NCBI GenBank assembly: GCA_022264855.1
Contig: JABYQU010000008.1
Location: 1 to 64,000 of the forward strand
Direction: 5' to 3'
DNA: 64,000 nucleotides
DNA from: Lenzites betulinus
Lineage: Eukaryota > Basidiomycota > Agaricomycetes > Polyporales > Polyporaceae
The notes beneath the pieces are model-generated. The model searched no databases and was not told the origin of the DNA. It was given only the letters and a program-made list of their open reading frames with translations. Below are positions 46,981 through 57,065 of the stretch, piece by piece. Both the position numbers and the translations under genes were made by a program. How positions within the stretch are numbered: position 1 is the first letter of the stretch; each line of letters begins with the position of its first letter.

Positions 46981-47669
46981 ATGCTCCACTACCTTGCCGA
47001 CGTCGAGCTCGCCTTGAACGCGCTTCGCGCGGAAACCCGCCGTCTGGCAATTCGCCAGCTCGAAGGGCAAGCCGCAAACCTTGAAGTGATGAAGGAGAGC
47101 GGGGCCTATAACCTCCAGGATTGGCGCGACGCGCTCAAGGAGACGGTCTTCGCCGCGGTGAGTACCCTCGTAGAGTCGCCAGAGGCTGTCCTGACGGATC
47201 GTGGCTGAAGGAGGCCTGTGTCATCGTCGCCAAAGGCGACGAGCTCCTTCCGCCGCTCATCCGCCGTGTCGCCCGCCTCCTGGATTCCGAGGACGCGGAC
47301 CCGACCCTACTCCCGTACTTCCACCGCCGCCTGTTCGCGATGAAACGCGAACACGAGGAACGCCTGGTGCAGGCCGCACAGTACCGCCTCGATGTCCTTC
47401 GTGCGCGCGCGGAGGCCACCCGTTACGTGCTGACGCGCGCCGGGCCGACCCAAGTACTGCTCCTCTCGCAATTGGAAGAGGCTTCCGCGGGCGTCGATCG
47501 TCTTGTTCGCGACTCCCGACGCGAGCTCGCCGCCTTGAACGCCGCGGTCGCGGCCGATATGGATCTGCAGTCCCTCCCGATCAGCCTTGTCGCGCCCCCC
47601 GATGAGCATACATGGTACGGGATGCCCGACCTCGCCATCTATGACGACGCGATGGCTGAGGACGAATGA
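46981..47669 (+). CDS. small helical protein, antisense cluster gene 1
   Basis: Not recognised. Two exons (46981-47157, 47211-47669; intron 53 nt, GTGAGT...AAG) join in phase to 211 residues. Almost entirely predicted alpha helix with Leu/Arg/Glu heptad-like spacing (LRAETRRLAIRQLEGQAANL, LYFHRRLFAMKREHEERL-type segment), suggesting a coiled coil. The C-terminus is acidic (DLAIYDDAMAEDE). Exon layout and the WRDAL / FHRRL positions match the next gene, so the two look like old paralogues. It lies 3' of the gypsy pol and opposite to it. Confidence 0.6.
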
Positions 47670-47882
47670 GACTGCAGGAAAGGGGAGCGTCGCTAGAAGT
47701 CGGCGCGACAGATGAGGCGGCGAAGGGAGGGTAGTCGGCCTGGTAGATAGATCCCCTGTACACCTCGAACACCTTTTATCGACCGATCGCAGGCCTGATT
47801 GGACGCGCGCCCGAGGGGCTATAAGAGAGAGATGGCGACGATTGAGGAGGGACCGACACCCGCTGCCTTTCGCCCGCGAAAC

Positions 47883-48585
47883 ATGTCCGCTCACACTCTC
47901 CCCTCCGTGGAACGCGAAATCGGCGCCTTATGCTATCGCGCGGAGACGGCCGCGATCCGCGAAGTGCTAACGGCGGTCCTCGCTCTGGAGGCCCTCCGGG
48001 ACGCCGGCTGCGACGAGTCCGCGCGGTGGGAGGAAGCCCTGAGTCGCTTTCAGACTACCTGGGTGCGTGTCTTCTTCCTGAGCGCGCCGCCACCCGCCCT
48101 TCGCTGACCGGCCACCGCAGGCTCACGCCCAGGCGATAGCGCCTACCTCCTCCGCGCTCGATGCCCTCTGCGACCGCGGGGATCGCGCCCTCGGTGCCCC
48201 GACAGTCCCCACAGGCTTCCAATGGCGCCTTCGCGGATTCGTCCTCGACAGTCTCCTATTTGCGCAGGAGCGCGAGCTCCAGATCGAATGGCTCCGTCTC
48301 AAGACCTGCCGCGTTAGCCTTATCAGCCTCCTCGGTACTCTCACGCCAGCTTCCCGCGCATCCGGAACGGCGCCGCTACTACTCGCCGCGAGGACCCTGC
48401 TTACGCGTGTACGCGAACTCCAGGATTGCCATGCCGCGAACCAGGGGGCTGTCGAGGCGGCCCGCAGAGCGCAAGAGCGTATCGAGGAATACCTCAGCCT
48501 TCCGGGCCTGTCGACGCCGCCTACGGCCGCGCGCGCACTTGGGAACTCTTCCGTGGGATCCTATGTAGACGATGTCCTCTTGTAG
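47883..48585 (+). CDS. small helical protein, antisense cluster gene 2
   Basis: Not recognised. Exons 47883-48062 and 48121-48585 (intron 58 nt, GTGCGT...CAG) join in phase to 214 residues. ATG 47883 was chosen over an in-frame one at 47832 because it sits about 60 bp from the TATA-like CTATAAG, as in gene 1. Helical, Leu/Arg-rich (LFAQERELQIEWLRLKTC). It has the same two-exon plan as gene 1 (60 + 154 residues against 59 + 152) and similar placement of the W..AL and F..RL patterns. Confidence 0.55.
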
Positions 48586-49321
48586 GCTCCGCACAGCCAC
48601 TCTGTCGGCAATGACCCCACGGGAGTTCGCTAGCCACCGTGCCAAGGGGAGGGGTCGGAGGAGGAGCTGTATTGACGCTATCCGGGCGCGATAAATGATA
48701 GCGTTCCACCAGGAGGACGAATGGTTTGACGCTGCGCGTATTCCCGCCGATGACTCTAAACTCCCGTCGTAAAGGCCTCACCGATCGCACCGTAGGCGTA
48801 GTAGCCGGCCGTGACTGACACAGGCGCGCGCGCGTCCGCAGCGTCCCGTTCATTTGACCGAGTACGGGTACGCCGGGCGTGTCTTCGCGACCCTAAGTCC
48901 TCGTGTTCGGCCAGCGCCTGCCGCGTGTATCGCCGTAGAGCCTCGGGGCGCAAACCTCGCAGGGGTGCGCCGTTGCGCCTCCGCCGCATTGCCTGGCATT
49001 TCACCCCGCCAGCCCGCGTATGCCTCTCTAACCTTCCTCGCGTATCCCCGAAGGAGAGATCCGACCGCGCGAGCTGCCCGGCTGCGTCCGGCTGTTGTCT
49101 CGCGGTCTCGCGAACCGTAGCGCCGGCGCGCAGGATTGCCAGTCTGCTTCCGCGGCCCTGAGCGGACTTGATCGCGTCTTCCGCTGACGTCCAAGGCTCC
49201 GGGGCAATCCTCTAAATAGTGCCGTCTTCTCCTCCCTCCACCTCGCGGTCCCCCTCTCGCTCCTTGCCTCTGTCCTCCTCCCAGCTCCTCTAGCTAAGTC
49301 GTCCACTGCCGCCACCCCGTA
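48586..49321. other. spacer, possible LTR border
   Basis: No convincing gene. It contains GGCCGTGACTGACA at 48807-48820, which could pair with TGTCACGGCC at 46506 as an LTR end, and a TAAATA box at 49212 that may serve the next gene. Confidence 0.35.
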
Positions 49322-51777
49322 ATGTCGAACGACCAACGCCGCGAACAGTCGCGCCACGCGCTCGAAGAGGAGCTCCGCATTGCCGTCCTGCCGGATGCCG
49401 CCGACGAAGATGTCGAGGAGAGGGCGCGCGGGGCTCTGGCCCAACTGGTGTGCTCCCCCCCCCCTCTTGCCTGGCGGACTCCGCGATCGCTGACGCCTCC
49501 CTACCCACAGGACGAGCTCGTGCTCCTGACCGAACGGCCAGGCACGGTCCGTCGCTTCGCCGACGAACTCTATACCCACTTCGCGGACTTCGCGACGGGC
49601 ATGGGAGATCCGCCGGCGGACCACCCCGACGACTACCCCTGGGTCCACCCTCTTTTCGTCCGCGCGTGGGCTCGCGCGACCGGTGCGCCGCTCCCGGAGT
49701 CTGTCGTTTCCGCGCGGGCTACTCCAGCTGCCTCGGCGCAGCCCCCTTCGTCGCCCGCGCCCGTCCCCGTTCGCACTTCCGGGCGCCTCCGCGCGCGCAG
49801 TCCTTCCACCGCCGGCGCCGCCTCCAGCAAGCGTCCGCGCCCTTCCTCCTCCCCCGAACCCACGGCCCCGCCTGCGAAGCAGCCGAAACGCGATAAAGGT
49901 AAGGGTAGGGCCCTGCCGCAGGAGGATCCGCCGGCTGCTTCCGCGTCCGAGACCGACGACCCCATCGCGTCGATCCCCACACGCGCGTCGACGTCCAAGC
50001 TCCTCCCCGTGGAGAAGAAGGCGGGGTACCGCCGCGCACCAAAGAAGAAGACGGTCCGAATCGAGGCTCCTGCTCCGCGGAAACGTCGTACCGGCCTTCC
50101 CCAGCTCTCGCCGCCGGTCTACCCGCGTAAGGCGCGGCTGCCAAATGATCGCATGAAGCGCGTAAGTCCCCTCAGCCTCGTTCTCCGTTCGCAGGCTAAC
50201 AATCCCCTTGGCCCCCCTCCTTTTCGCAGTGCACTGGTTGCCGGGGCCGCGAGCCTGACGGTAGCGAAATGCGCTGTATTATGCGCGAAGGGCTCGACCG
50301 GTGCGACCGCTGCTGGTACGGCCGGCAGTCTTGCCATCTAATCAACCCGGTCAAGGCCTCCGGGAAGATGGCCGCGATCCAGGGTCGGGGCTACGCGGAC
50401 TGGTACCGCTCGAAGGGATACTCGTACGGTGCGCCCTCCCCTTCTATTCTTCTCCGCGCTCTGCTCGAGCTCCGAACGCTGACTTCCTACTTCGCGTAGC
50501 GGCCCCGCCTATCGCCCGCGAGGTCTTCAACGTCTGCCACATCCGCGGCTCCAAGCACCTCATCCCGCCCTGGGTCGTCGAGGAGCTTACGCAGGAACTG
50601 GGTCGCCCGCCCGTCTACCCGCTCCCTCCGCAAGACCCCGTCGCTTCCGGTACCGAATCCGCGAGCGGCGACGATTCCGACCAGGGTTCCGCCCAGTCCG
50701 CCGGAGAAGAAGCCAGCGACGCGGAACCGGTAGAACCCCCTGTCGACGCTCCGGTCGCAGAGCCCCGTCCTCGCCCTCGTCCTCGGCCGGTGTCTGCCGC
50801 TGCCTCGACCTCCGTAGCTACCGCGAGATCCTCCGGCGCGGTCGAGAGGGCGTTCGGGGCTCACGGCTTCACCGTCGGGGTCCAAGGGGCTCCGCCGCTC
50901 TCAAAGCAAGGTCCGCCCTCCTCCTCACGCCGTCGCGCAAGACGCGAAACTAGTGCTGATGTCGCGATAGCCCCTCTCGGTAGCGGCGCTACGCCCGGCG
51001 CCGCTTCGACCTCGCTCGCGTCCGTCGGCGCGACCAGTGGCCAGACTGCCGATGCGCAGGCGCGTCCGCGAGAGGTACGCGTAGTTTCGCGATCCTTCAG
51101 CTGCACTTGCTAACTTCTCTTGCTCTTTGTTTCCATAGGACCTCGAACTCCACCAAGAGGCGTCGGACGACGGCGACGCCGACGGACCCTTCGTGCCCTC
51201 GGCCTCGGCCGAAGATCCTCCCGCCTACTGGCCCGTCAGCGAGGCTAGCTTCCGCGACTGCGTCGACACCGAGGTCGAGTGGTTCCGCCGCGAGTTCACC
51301 CGCGAGTTCCGCCAGTCCCTGTCCAAGCAGCGAGCCAACCCACCCAACGAGCTCCCCGGTCTCCCGCTCGACGACGTCGTCGCCTTCCGCATCTTGGCCC
51401 AGCAACAGGCCTTGTTCAAGGCGCGGTCCGACGCCTTCGGCACCCTGATGGCCGGGGCTTCTCGCGGCATGGCCGACTACTTGGAGCAGTCGAGCAAGTT
51501 CCTGGACAAGGCCTTCCAACACGTCGACGCCCAGCTCGCTGCGCTGGCGAACGGTTCCGCCGAGCCGGAGCGCGGTTCCGCTGAACTGGAGCACGGTTCC
51601 GCCGCCTTCGAGCGCGAGTCCTCCGCCTTCGCGCGCGGTTCCTCCGTCGACGCTGCCTCCTCTGCGGGCCCTGTCGCCGGTCCTTCCTCGCTCCGCCAGG
51701 TTCCGCTGCCCGGCTCCTCCGCCGGAGCCGGAACGTCCGCGAACGCCGAGTCCGCGACTCGCTCCAGTCCTTCTTGA
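49322..51777 (+). CDS. zinc-cluster protein, antisense cluster gene 3
   Basis: Five exons (49322-49447, 49511-50161, 50230-50428, 50500-51074, 51139-51777) all join in phase to 729 residues with no stop. That is strong evidence for a real gene. Residues 43-260 are Pro/Ala/Ser/Lys-rich with basic patches. Exon 3 opens with a six-cysteine cluster spaced C-x2-C-x11-C-x8-C-x2-C-x6-C (CTGC ... RC ... CDRCWYGRQSC), reminiscent of fungal zinc-cluster DNA-binding proteins but with different spacing. The C-terminal 210 residues start acidic (ASDDGDADG) and are then helical (FRREFTREFRQSLSKQ, QQALFKARSDAFGTLM). A transcription regulator or nucleic-acid-binding role is inferred only. It converges with pol, 320 bp apart. 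Confidence 0.7.
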
Positions 51778-52096
51778 GTTCCGGAACGCGTTGGCGTCCG
51801 AGGAGGTCTTCCGGCTGTACAGGTTAGCTCGCTCTCGTCTTCGCCCGCCGTCGCTCCGTCCTACTGTCCCTACGTAACCGCACCAGTCCATATAGTTCGT
51901 CCGTACACCAGCGAGAAACAGTTAAGCACCGAAATGAGTGTAAGAAAGCCGCGTAGATCGGCGGAAGAGGTACGTGTATTGATGAAGTGAAAGGCTTGTA
52001 AGTACAAGAAGGGAAAGGGCAGTGGCCCGAAGTCCAAAACGAATGTAATACTAGCTTCTCGTATCGAAAGCGTCTCGTCCGTAGCGAGCGTAACAG
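51778..52096. other. convergent 3' region between gene 3 and pol
   Basis: No gene. AT-richer stretch where two convergent transcripts would end. No LTR-like ends were seen here, which is why the antisense cluster is placed inside the gypsy element. Confidence 0.4.
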
Positions 52097-52991
52097 GCTT
52101 ACTGGTCCTCCTCCGCGGACTCCTCTTCCGCGATTGCGTGTTCTGGGGAGAGGATTTCCGGCTCCGGTACGTCTTCGCCATCGTCGTCGGAGCCCACTAG
52201 CTCCGCTAGGCGTTTGTCCGAAATGTCCACGAAGTTCGGTGGCAGCGGTATCTCCGTACGCGCTAGGTAGGGGATCAGGCGAAAGGCACCGACCGCGCGA
52301 TGCAGAACGAGCCGTCGAGTTCGCACAATACGTAGGCCCCTCCGCGGTTCCTCGATATCACCACTAAGGGCCCGTGTACCGCGCGCGCATCTTGCGATTG
52401 AGGGACTTCTCGATCTGCGTGTGTCGCATCAGTACGAGAGCTCCCGCTTTGAAGTCGTAATCGCGGATCGTGTGCTGGTGGTCGCGCTCGAACTTCCGCG
52501 CCGCTTCCGCACAGGCGCGGAATACCTTCGAGTTGAGCCGTACAAGCTGTTCGTGCCGCCGTTGTAGCTCCACCGCGCGCCGCGCTATGAGATCGCCAGT
52601 GCTGATGAGGCTGTCGGGAGCTGGCAAAAGGTACGTTGCCTCTACGATGTCTAGGGGCAGGACTGGGTGACAGCCTGTGACTGCGAAGTATGGTGAACAG
52701 CCCATTCGCTTTCGGACAGTGACCCGTTCCGCCCAGAACGCGAAGTGAGCCCCTTGCGCCCACTTGTGCTGTTCGCCGCCTACGATCTTGTAGAGGACCT
52801 GACGTGTGTCGAAGTGGGAGTGCTCCACTATGCCGTTCGCTTTGGAATTGTAAGGCGAGATGGAAATGTGGTGGATCTTGAATCGCTTCTGCAGGTCTCG
52901 TACCGCGCTGACGAACGCGGCGCCGTTGTCCGTTACGATCTCCGACATCGCCCCCCACCGGCAAAGTAAGTCCTGGAAGATGAAGTCCGCG
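52097..52991 (-). pseudogene. gypsy integrase C-part, frameshifted
   Basis: Continues the integrase after the foldback insertion: the second acidic residue in IVTDNGAAF, the third in NGIVEHSHF, then the GALVLMRHTQIEKSL region. Two frame breaks follow: one at RYTGP/PLVVIS near 52370 (G/C run) and one at ARSV/GAFRLIPY near 52290. The C-terminal tail ends acidic (EEESAEEDQ) with a stop at 52097-52099. No clear chromodomain was seen. Confidence 0.8.
52985..52991. repeat. target-site duplication of 2.5-kb foldback element (left)
   Basis: GTCCGCG, repeated at 55473-55479. Confidence 0.8.
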
Positions 52992-53526
52992 CAGCAGCTG
53001 TTGTAACAATGATGCATCAAATCCCGTACGCGCCCAGGACGCGTTATGCACCACAGGCCGTACGTTAGCGCCTTAAATAAGCGCCCATCTGAGTTACAAT
53101 ATAACCTTCCCAATAAGGCAGTTGACCCCGGCAAGCCCAGCAGGGCCTGTTATCAGCTTTGATAACAGGCGCTTTTTATCACTCCTTCCAAAAATGGTAT
53201 GTACTAGTATCTCTTATCTCCTCAGCGCTTTTTTGATCATATCTGTGTATCTATCTAATCTCTAGGGCGCTTTTTTGGCCATTTCCGGCCTCCTCCTCCT
53301 CGGCTAATGGGAGCTTAGGTATGCCCCTCCTCCCTTGCTCTATCTTGCTCATTTCTCACCCGTTTTGCTTCGTTCTTTTTGCATTAGGTGGCGTTTTTAC
53401 ATGCGATCAAAACGCGCCCCTACTGAAGGCATACGGTAAGCTACAAGTAAATTCGCAAAAAACGCACAGATTGGGCGCTTCCAGGACAAATCGGCTCACC
53501 GCAGGACCAGTTTGCGTCGCACCGTG

Positions 53527-53585
53527 GTCGCGCTGGGCTCGTTCGAAAGAGATTATCCGTCGCTTTCGAACGAGCCCAGCGCGAC
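53527..53585. repeat. hairpin with 23-bp perfect stem
   Basis: The arm GTCGCGCTGGGCTCGTTCGA + AAG at 53527-53549 is exactly complementary to 53563-53585, with a 13-nt loop. A slightly decayed counterpart sits in the other arm at about 54871-54929. Confidence 0.8.
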
Positions 53586-53609
53586 GTGATTCGGACCAGA
53601 ACCCGTCGA

Positions 53610-53641
53610 GATGTCCTCCTGCCAATGGGCAGGAGGACATC
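53610..53641. repeat. hairpin GATGTCCTCCTGCC
   Basis: 14-bp stem around a 4-nt loop. The mirrored copy is at about 54813-54844. Confidence 0.75.
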
Positions 53642-53820
53642 CTGCGATATCTCCACCAATTTGCAGCCGTTTCCCTTCGTTCTTCTTCACGATTGTACCC
53701 GCTGATGTCTGAAACACAGATCTACCATTCGTTCTGTGCAAAACCGAGGTGGAATTGCCCTAGGAGGAACGAGCACTGGACGCCTCCACAGGCAATTGCC
53801 TTGCGAGCTGTGCCCCAATC

Positions 53821-53885
53821 GCGGCGCAAAGTACACCGTTGGAAAGCGGTGTTCAGCCGCTTTCCGGCGATGTACTTTGCGCCGC
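53821..53885. repeat. hairpin with GGAAAGCGG core, element 52992-55472
   Basis: Stem of about 29 bp with two or three mismatches: GCGGCGCAAAGTACA paired with TGTACTTTGCGCCGC, inner TGGAAAGCGG with CCGCTTTCCG. Same core as hairpins in the other foldback element. Confidence 0.75.
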
Positions 53886-54563
53886 AGTACGTGCATTGGC
53901 TGTCTCAGTACGCTATTTTTACTTGGCCGCCCTTTCTTCGCTTATTAAACTCTCAATAATGCTTCAATGGGCGCGAAAACTGGTACATACGTGTCGTCCA
54001 TGTAGACGAAGATGTGTACCAATTTACAAGGGAAACGGACGCCTTATGCTATAGTTACTTGTATTATACCCTCAGGAGGGTAAATAGGCGCCCGTGGAGC
54101 GTCTTAAGACGATGTGGGCGGCTATGGGCCGTTTTGCAGCCACAGCATGGCAAAACTTGAAGCACTGCAAGCCTTTAACTACAGCTATGCCTCTAGTACA
54201 CATCTCAGCCATTACTCATCCTATCAGTGTGATATTAGGCTTGTTACAAAGCTATAGACTGTGCCAATCTACCTGTATACATCTGGTAATATATATATTT
54301 GTACAGGCTGTCTAAATGGTAAAATATGGGCGACATTTTGCTGTTTCAGGGGTTTCAAGCAGTATCTAAGCACTGTATTATGTTCTATATACTGTACAGA
54401 CCTTGAAACACCCTCAGGGGATTCTAATACACTGTATAAGCATTATCTGAGGGGCTGTAATACTCTACTACCTGCTGTGGAAGAAGTGGAGAGTAAGTCT
54501 AAATGTGAGGAGAGGGCAGGGGGAGAACATCAACTTGTAACACACAGGGTGGTCGCCTTGCCA

Positions 54564-54620
54564 CGCAAAAAATACTGTCGGAAAGCTGCGTTCAGCCGCT
54601 TTCCGACGGCATGTTTTGCG
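54564..54620. repeat. hairpin with GGAAAGCTGC core, element 52992-55472
   Basis: CGCAAAAAATACTGTCGG ... CCGACGGCATGTTTTGCG with inner stem CGGAAAGC/GCTTTCCG. It is the second member of this hairpin family within the element. Confidence 0.7.
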
Positions 54621-55472
54621 CGGGAATCGGGCGCAAACTGGTGGAGGTATTGCCCAAGGAAGCGCCCAGTAGGTGAACACTGGACGCTTCCCTGGGCAAC
54701 CCTGTGTTTGTTTCGCGCAAGACGAATGGTATATCTAATTAGCAGATGTTAGCAGGTATAATCGTCAGCAAACACCAAGCAAAACAAACCAGAGCTAAGG
54801 GAGATATCACAAGATGTCCTCCTGCCCATTGGCAGGAGGACGTCTCAATGATTTCTTGTCCGATTTGCGTCGCGCTAGGCTCGTTCAAAAGCGACTAATA
54901 ATCTCTTTCGAACGAGCCCATCGCGACCCAGGTGCGACGCAAACTGGTCCGGCGGTGGGCTGATTTGTCCAGGAAGCGCCCAATTTCCGCGTTTTTTCGA
55001 AACATTTTGTAGCTCACTATACGGCGCGAAAAGTAGCGCGTTTTGATCGCATTGGTAAACGCCACCTAATGCAAAAACAACGAAGTGAAACGGGTAAGAA
55101 ATGAGCGGGCTAGAGCAAGGGAGGGTGACACACCTGGGTCCTATTAGCCGAGGAGGAGTGTGGCAGCCGAGGAGGCCGGAAATAGCCAAAAAAGCGCCCT
55201 ACAGATTAGATAGATACACAGATATGATCAAACAAGCGCTGAGGAGATAAGAGATATCAGTACTTACCATTTTGGGAAGGTGCACCAAAAAGCGCCTGTT
55301 ATCAGTAGTGATAATAGGGCCTGTTGGGCTTGCCGGGGTCAACTGCCTTATTGGGAAGGTTATATTGTAACTCAGATGGGCGCTTATTTAAGGCGCTAAC
55401 GTACGGCCTGTGGTGCATAACGCGTCCTGGGCGCGTACGGGATGTGATGCATCATTGTTACAACAGTAGGTG

Positions 55473-55600
55473 GTCCGCGAGGGTCTTCGCGGTTTCGGCG
55501 CGTAGCATACGCCATTCTGGCCACGCGGAAACCGAGCATCGCGCCGCGACTAGCATGGTGAATCCGCTGGACGTCGGCATCTTCATCGTGTCGATATACC
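55473..55600 (-). pseudogene. gypsy integrase, piece between the two insertions
   Basis: About 120 bp of integrase (WPEWRMLRAETAKTLA…) between the foldback element (ends 55472) and the hAT (starts 55601). It carries GTCCGCG (55473-55479) and GATATACC (55593-55600), the target duplications of the two insertions. The first catalytic Asp of the integrase (IDTMKMP) lies here. Confidence 0.8.
55593..55600. repeat. target-site duplication of hAT (left)
   Basis: GATATACC, repeated at 61051-61058. Eight bases, as expected for hAT elements. Confidence 0.9.
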
Positions 55601-55852
55601 TAGTGTTCACCACGGGTAAACCCCCGGGTACTGCCAGTGCACCCGTACCCGTACCCGCGGCGGGGACGACCCGTCAACCCGAGGGTTCTGGAGGGTACGG
55701 GTATAGACGCCGGGTACCAGGGGTACTACGGGTCCTATACCCGCGACGGGTTACCCCCGGGTCTATGCACGTTCTCCTAAGTCATAGTGGCACATATGGG
55801 GCAGCGGCGGGTGCAAAGACGTTGATACATTGTACAGGATCATGCTAATGTA

Positions 55853-56664
55853 CTAGTCACTACCGTAACCCGACCCACTAACTGTCTCCAGCGATGGCAC
55901 ATCACTAAGACATCCATCATCATCAGCAGCATCGGAGACAGCGTCGGCAGCGTCACGCGCGTCGACGTCGTTGGGCAGGGCGGAGGACGCGTGCATCTCG
56001 GTCGCGCCAGCGGTGTGAAGCATCCTCCACGCTCTAGACTCCTGGGATCTAATCATGAGTGAACAAGATGCGCAACGCTGTAGGGCAAGAGGTCACATAC
56101 CTTGTGCTCATGGCGAACCCAGTCCATGACGACGGCGAGGTGGACCTCATCCGTCAGTCCCTCCAGCCGCGCGTACTCCTGCAGCTTGTTGATGAAACGC
56201 GCCCAATCGGACTCATGCTCCGCTGACGCACTCTGAGCGCTGAAGTGGATGAGCGTGCGCGCGAGACGACGCATGACATCGCGCTGCTTGTCGGTGAGTC
56301 CGGGCGGGAGAATGCCAGCACCGGCGGGGTCGTTCAAGAGCTCCAGCCACCCGCGCCAACGGTTGCGCGATCCTATGAGATCCTCGTAGATGTGGGGGAT
56401 CGTGAACTGCAAGGAGGCGCTGATCAGTAAGTGCCAGCGCTGCAGGAACGATAACTTGATACATACATTGACCTGGGTGTTGGCATCCTCGAGACGTGCG
56501 ATGATCGCCGTGAAGGGGCCGTACGTGGGGCTCGTGCAGGAGTCTATGAGTAGCTCGAGGCTCGGCTTGTTGGGGTCCTCGGCCAGCGTCGCTGTCTCAG
56601 CACCCGGCGGCGCAGCGTCCACGCCATGGGCGATTGGCGGAACAGGCGGAAGGGCGTTGTTCAT
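55853..56664 (-). CDS. second gene of the hAT element, unknown
   Basis: Not recognised. Starts at the ATG at 56664 (MNNALPPVPPIAHGVDAAPP). Introns near 56465-56425 (GTATGT...CAG) and 56102-56053 (GTATGT...TAG) split it into three exons, ending …GSGYGSD at 55853. About 220 residues: a helical centre (RWRGWLELLNDPAGAGILPP, FINKLQEYARLEGLTDEVHL) and an Asp/Ser-rich tail. It lies downstream of the transposase in the same direction, about 400 bp away, so it is an element gene rather than host sequence. Confidence 0.55.
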
Positions 56665-57065
56665 GGGTGGGTGCGTGGCGAGATGGTGCAGAGGCAGGCG
56701 GCAGGCAGCGCGGCCACTCGGGCGCATATATATAGTGGCTGGCTGGCTGGAAGAGCGATGTAGCGGCGGCCGACCCGCACAAGGATATACAACGCGGCGT
56801 ACCTTGCACTATGTGGTAGAAGAGATGTCCCGGGAGTAGACAGGTGTGCGCGGGCCCCTTGTGCGATGGTAGACCTAACGCGAGGCCGTCCCACACGCGG
56901 AAAGATCAGTATATTGCTGTAAATGGTTAGCACATAGCCCACACGACATCGACTTGGGCAAACACGAGTATGATAACGGTATATTGTACGCATGAACGCG
57001 GGGCGGATTGCGCAAAACGAAACATCAGACGGATGCGAAAGATACATGCTAGAACGTAGCGGGAA
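56665..57065. other. hAT intergenic region
   Basis: Between the two hAT genes. It contains a TATATATA box near 56727 suited to the second gene (about 60 bp before its ATG). No coding sequence. Confidence 0.4.

Larger units (their letters stand above)
52992..55472. mobile_element. non-autonomous foldback element with KDZ-like ends (2,481 bp)
   Basis: It starts CAGCAGCTGTTGTAACAATG; the right end read inward starts CACCTACTGTTGTAACAATG. Both continue GATGCATCA, the motif shared with the KDZ-TET ends. Both ends are of the L type. Arms of about 660 bp (52992-53660, 54805-55472) are diverged inverted copies. Removing it with one GTCCGCG restores the gypsy integrase frame (…AKTLADFIFQDLL…). It codes for no transposase, and carries several long hairpins and splice-like GTAAGTACT...CAG words in the arms. 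Confidence 0.85.

Noticed and set aside
46506..48820. TGTCACGGCC ... GGCCGTGACTGACA as a proven 2.3-kb LTR
   Set aside because: The second LTR is outside the window, the right end is imperfect and no TSD could be seen. Kept only as a possibility in the notes.
52097..52380. Chromodomain at the gypsy integrase C-terminus
   Set aside because: After the frame breaks the tail shows SRNRGGAYVLCELDG and an acidic end, without the aromatic cage pattern of a chromodomain.
53321..53959. 212-codon open frame in the 2.5-kb foldback element
   Set aside because: Crosses three hairpins, has no domain, and the mirrored arm does not preserve the frame.
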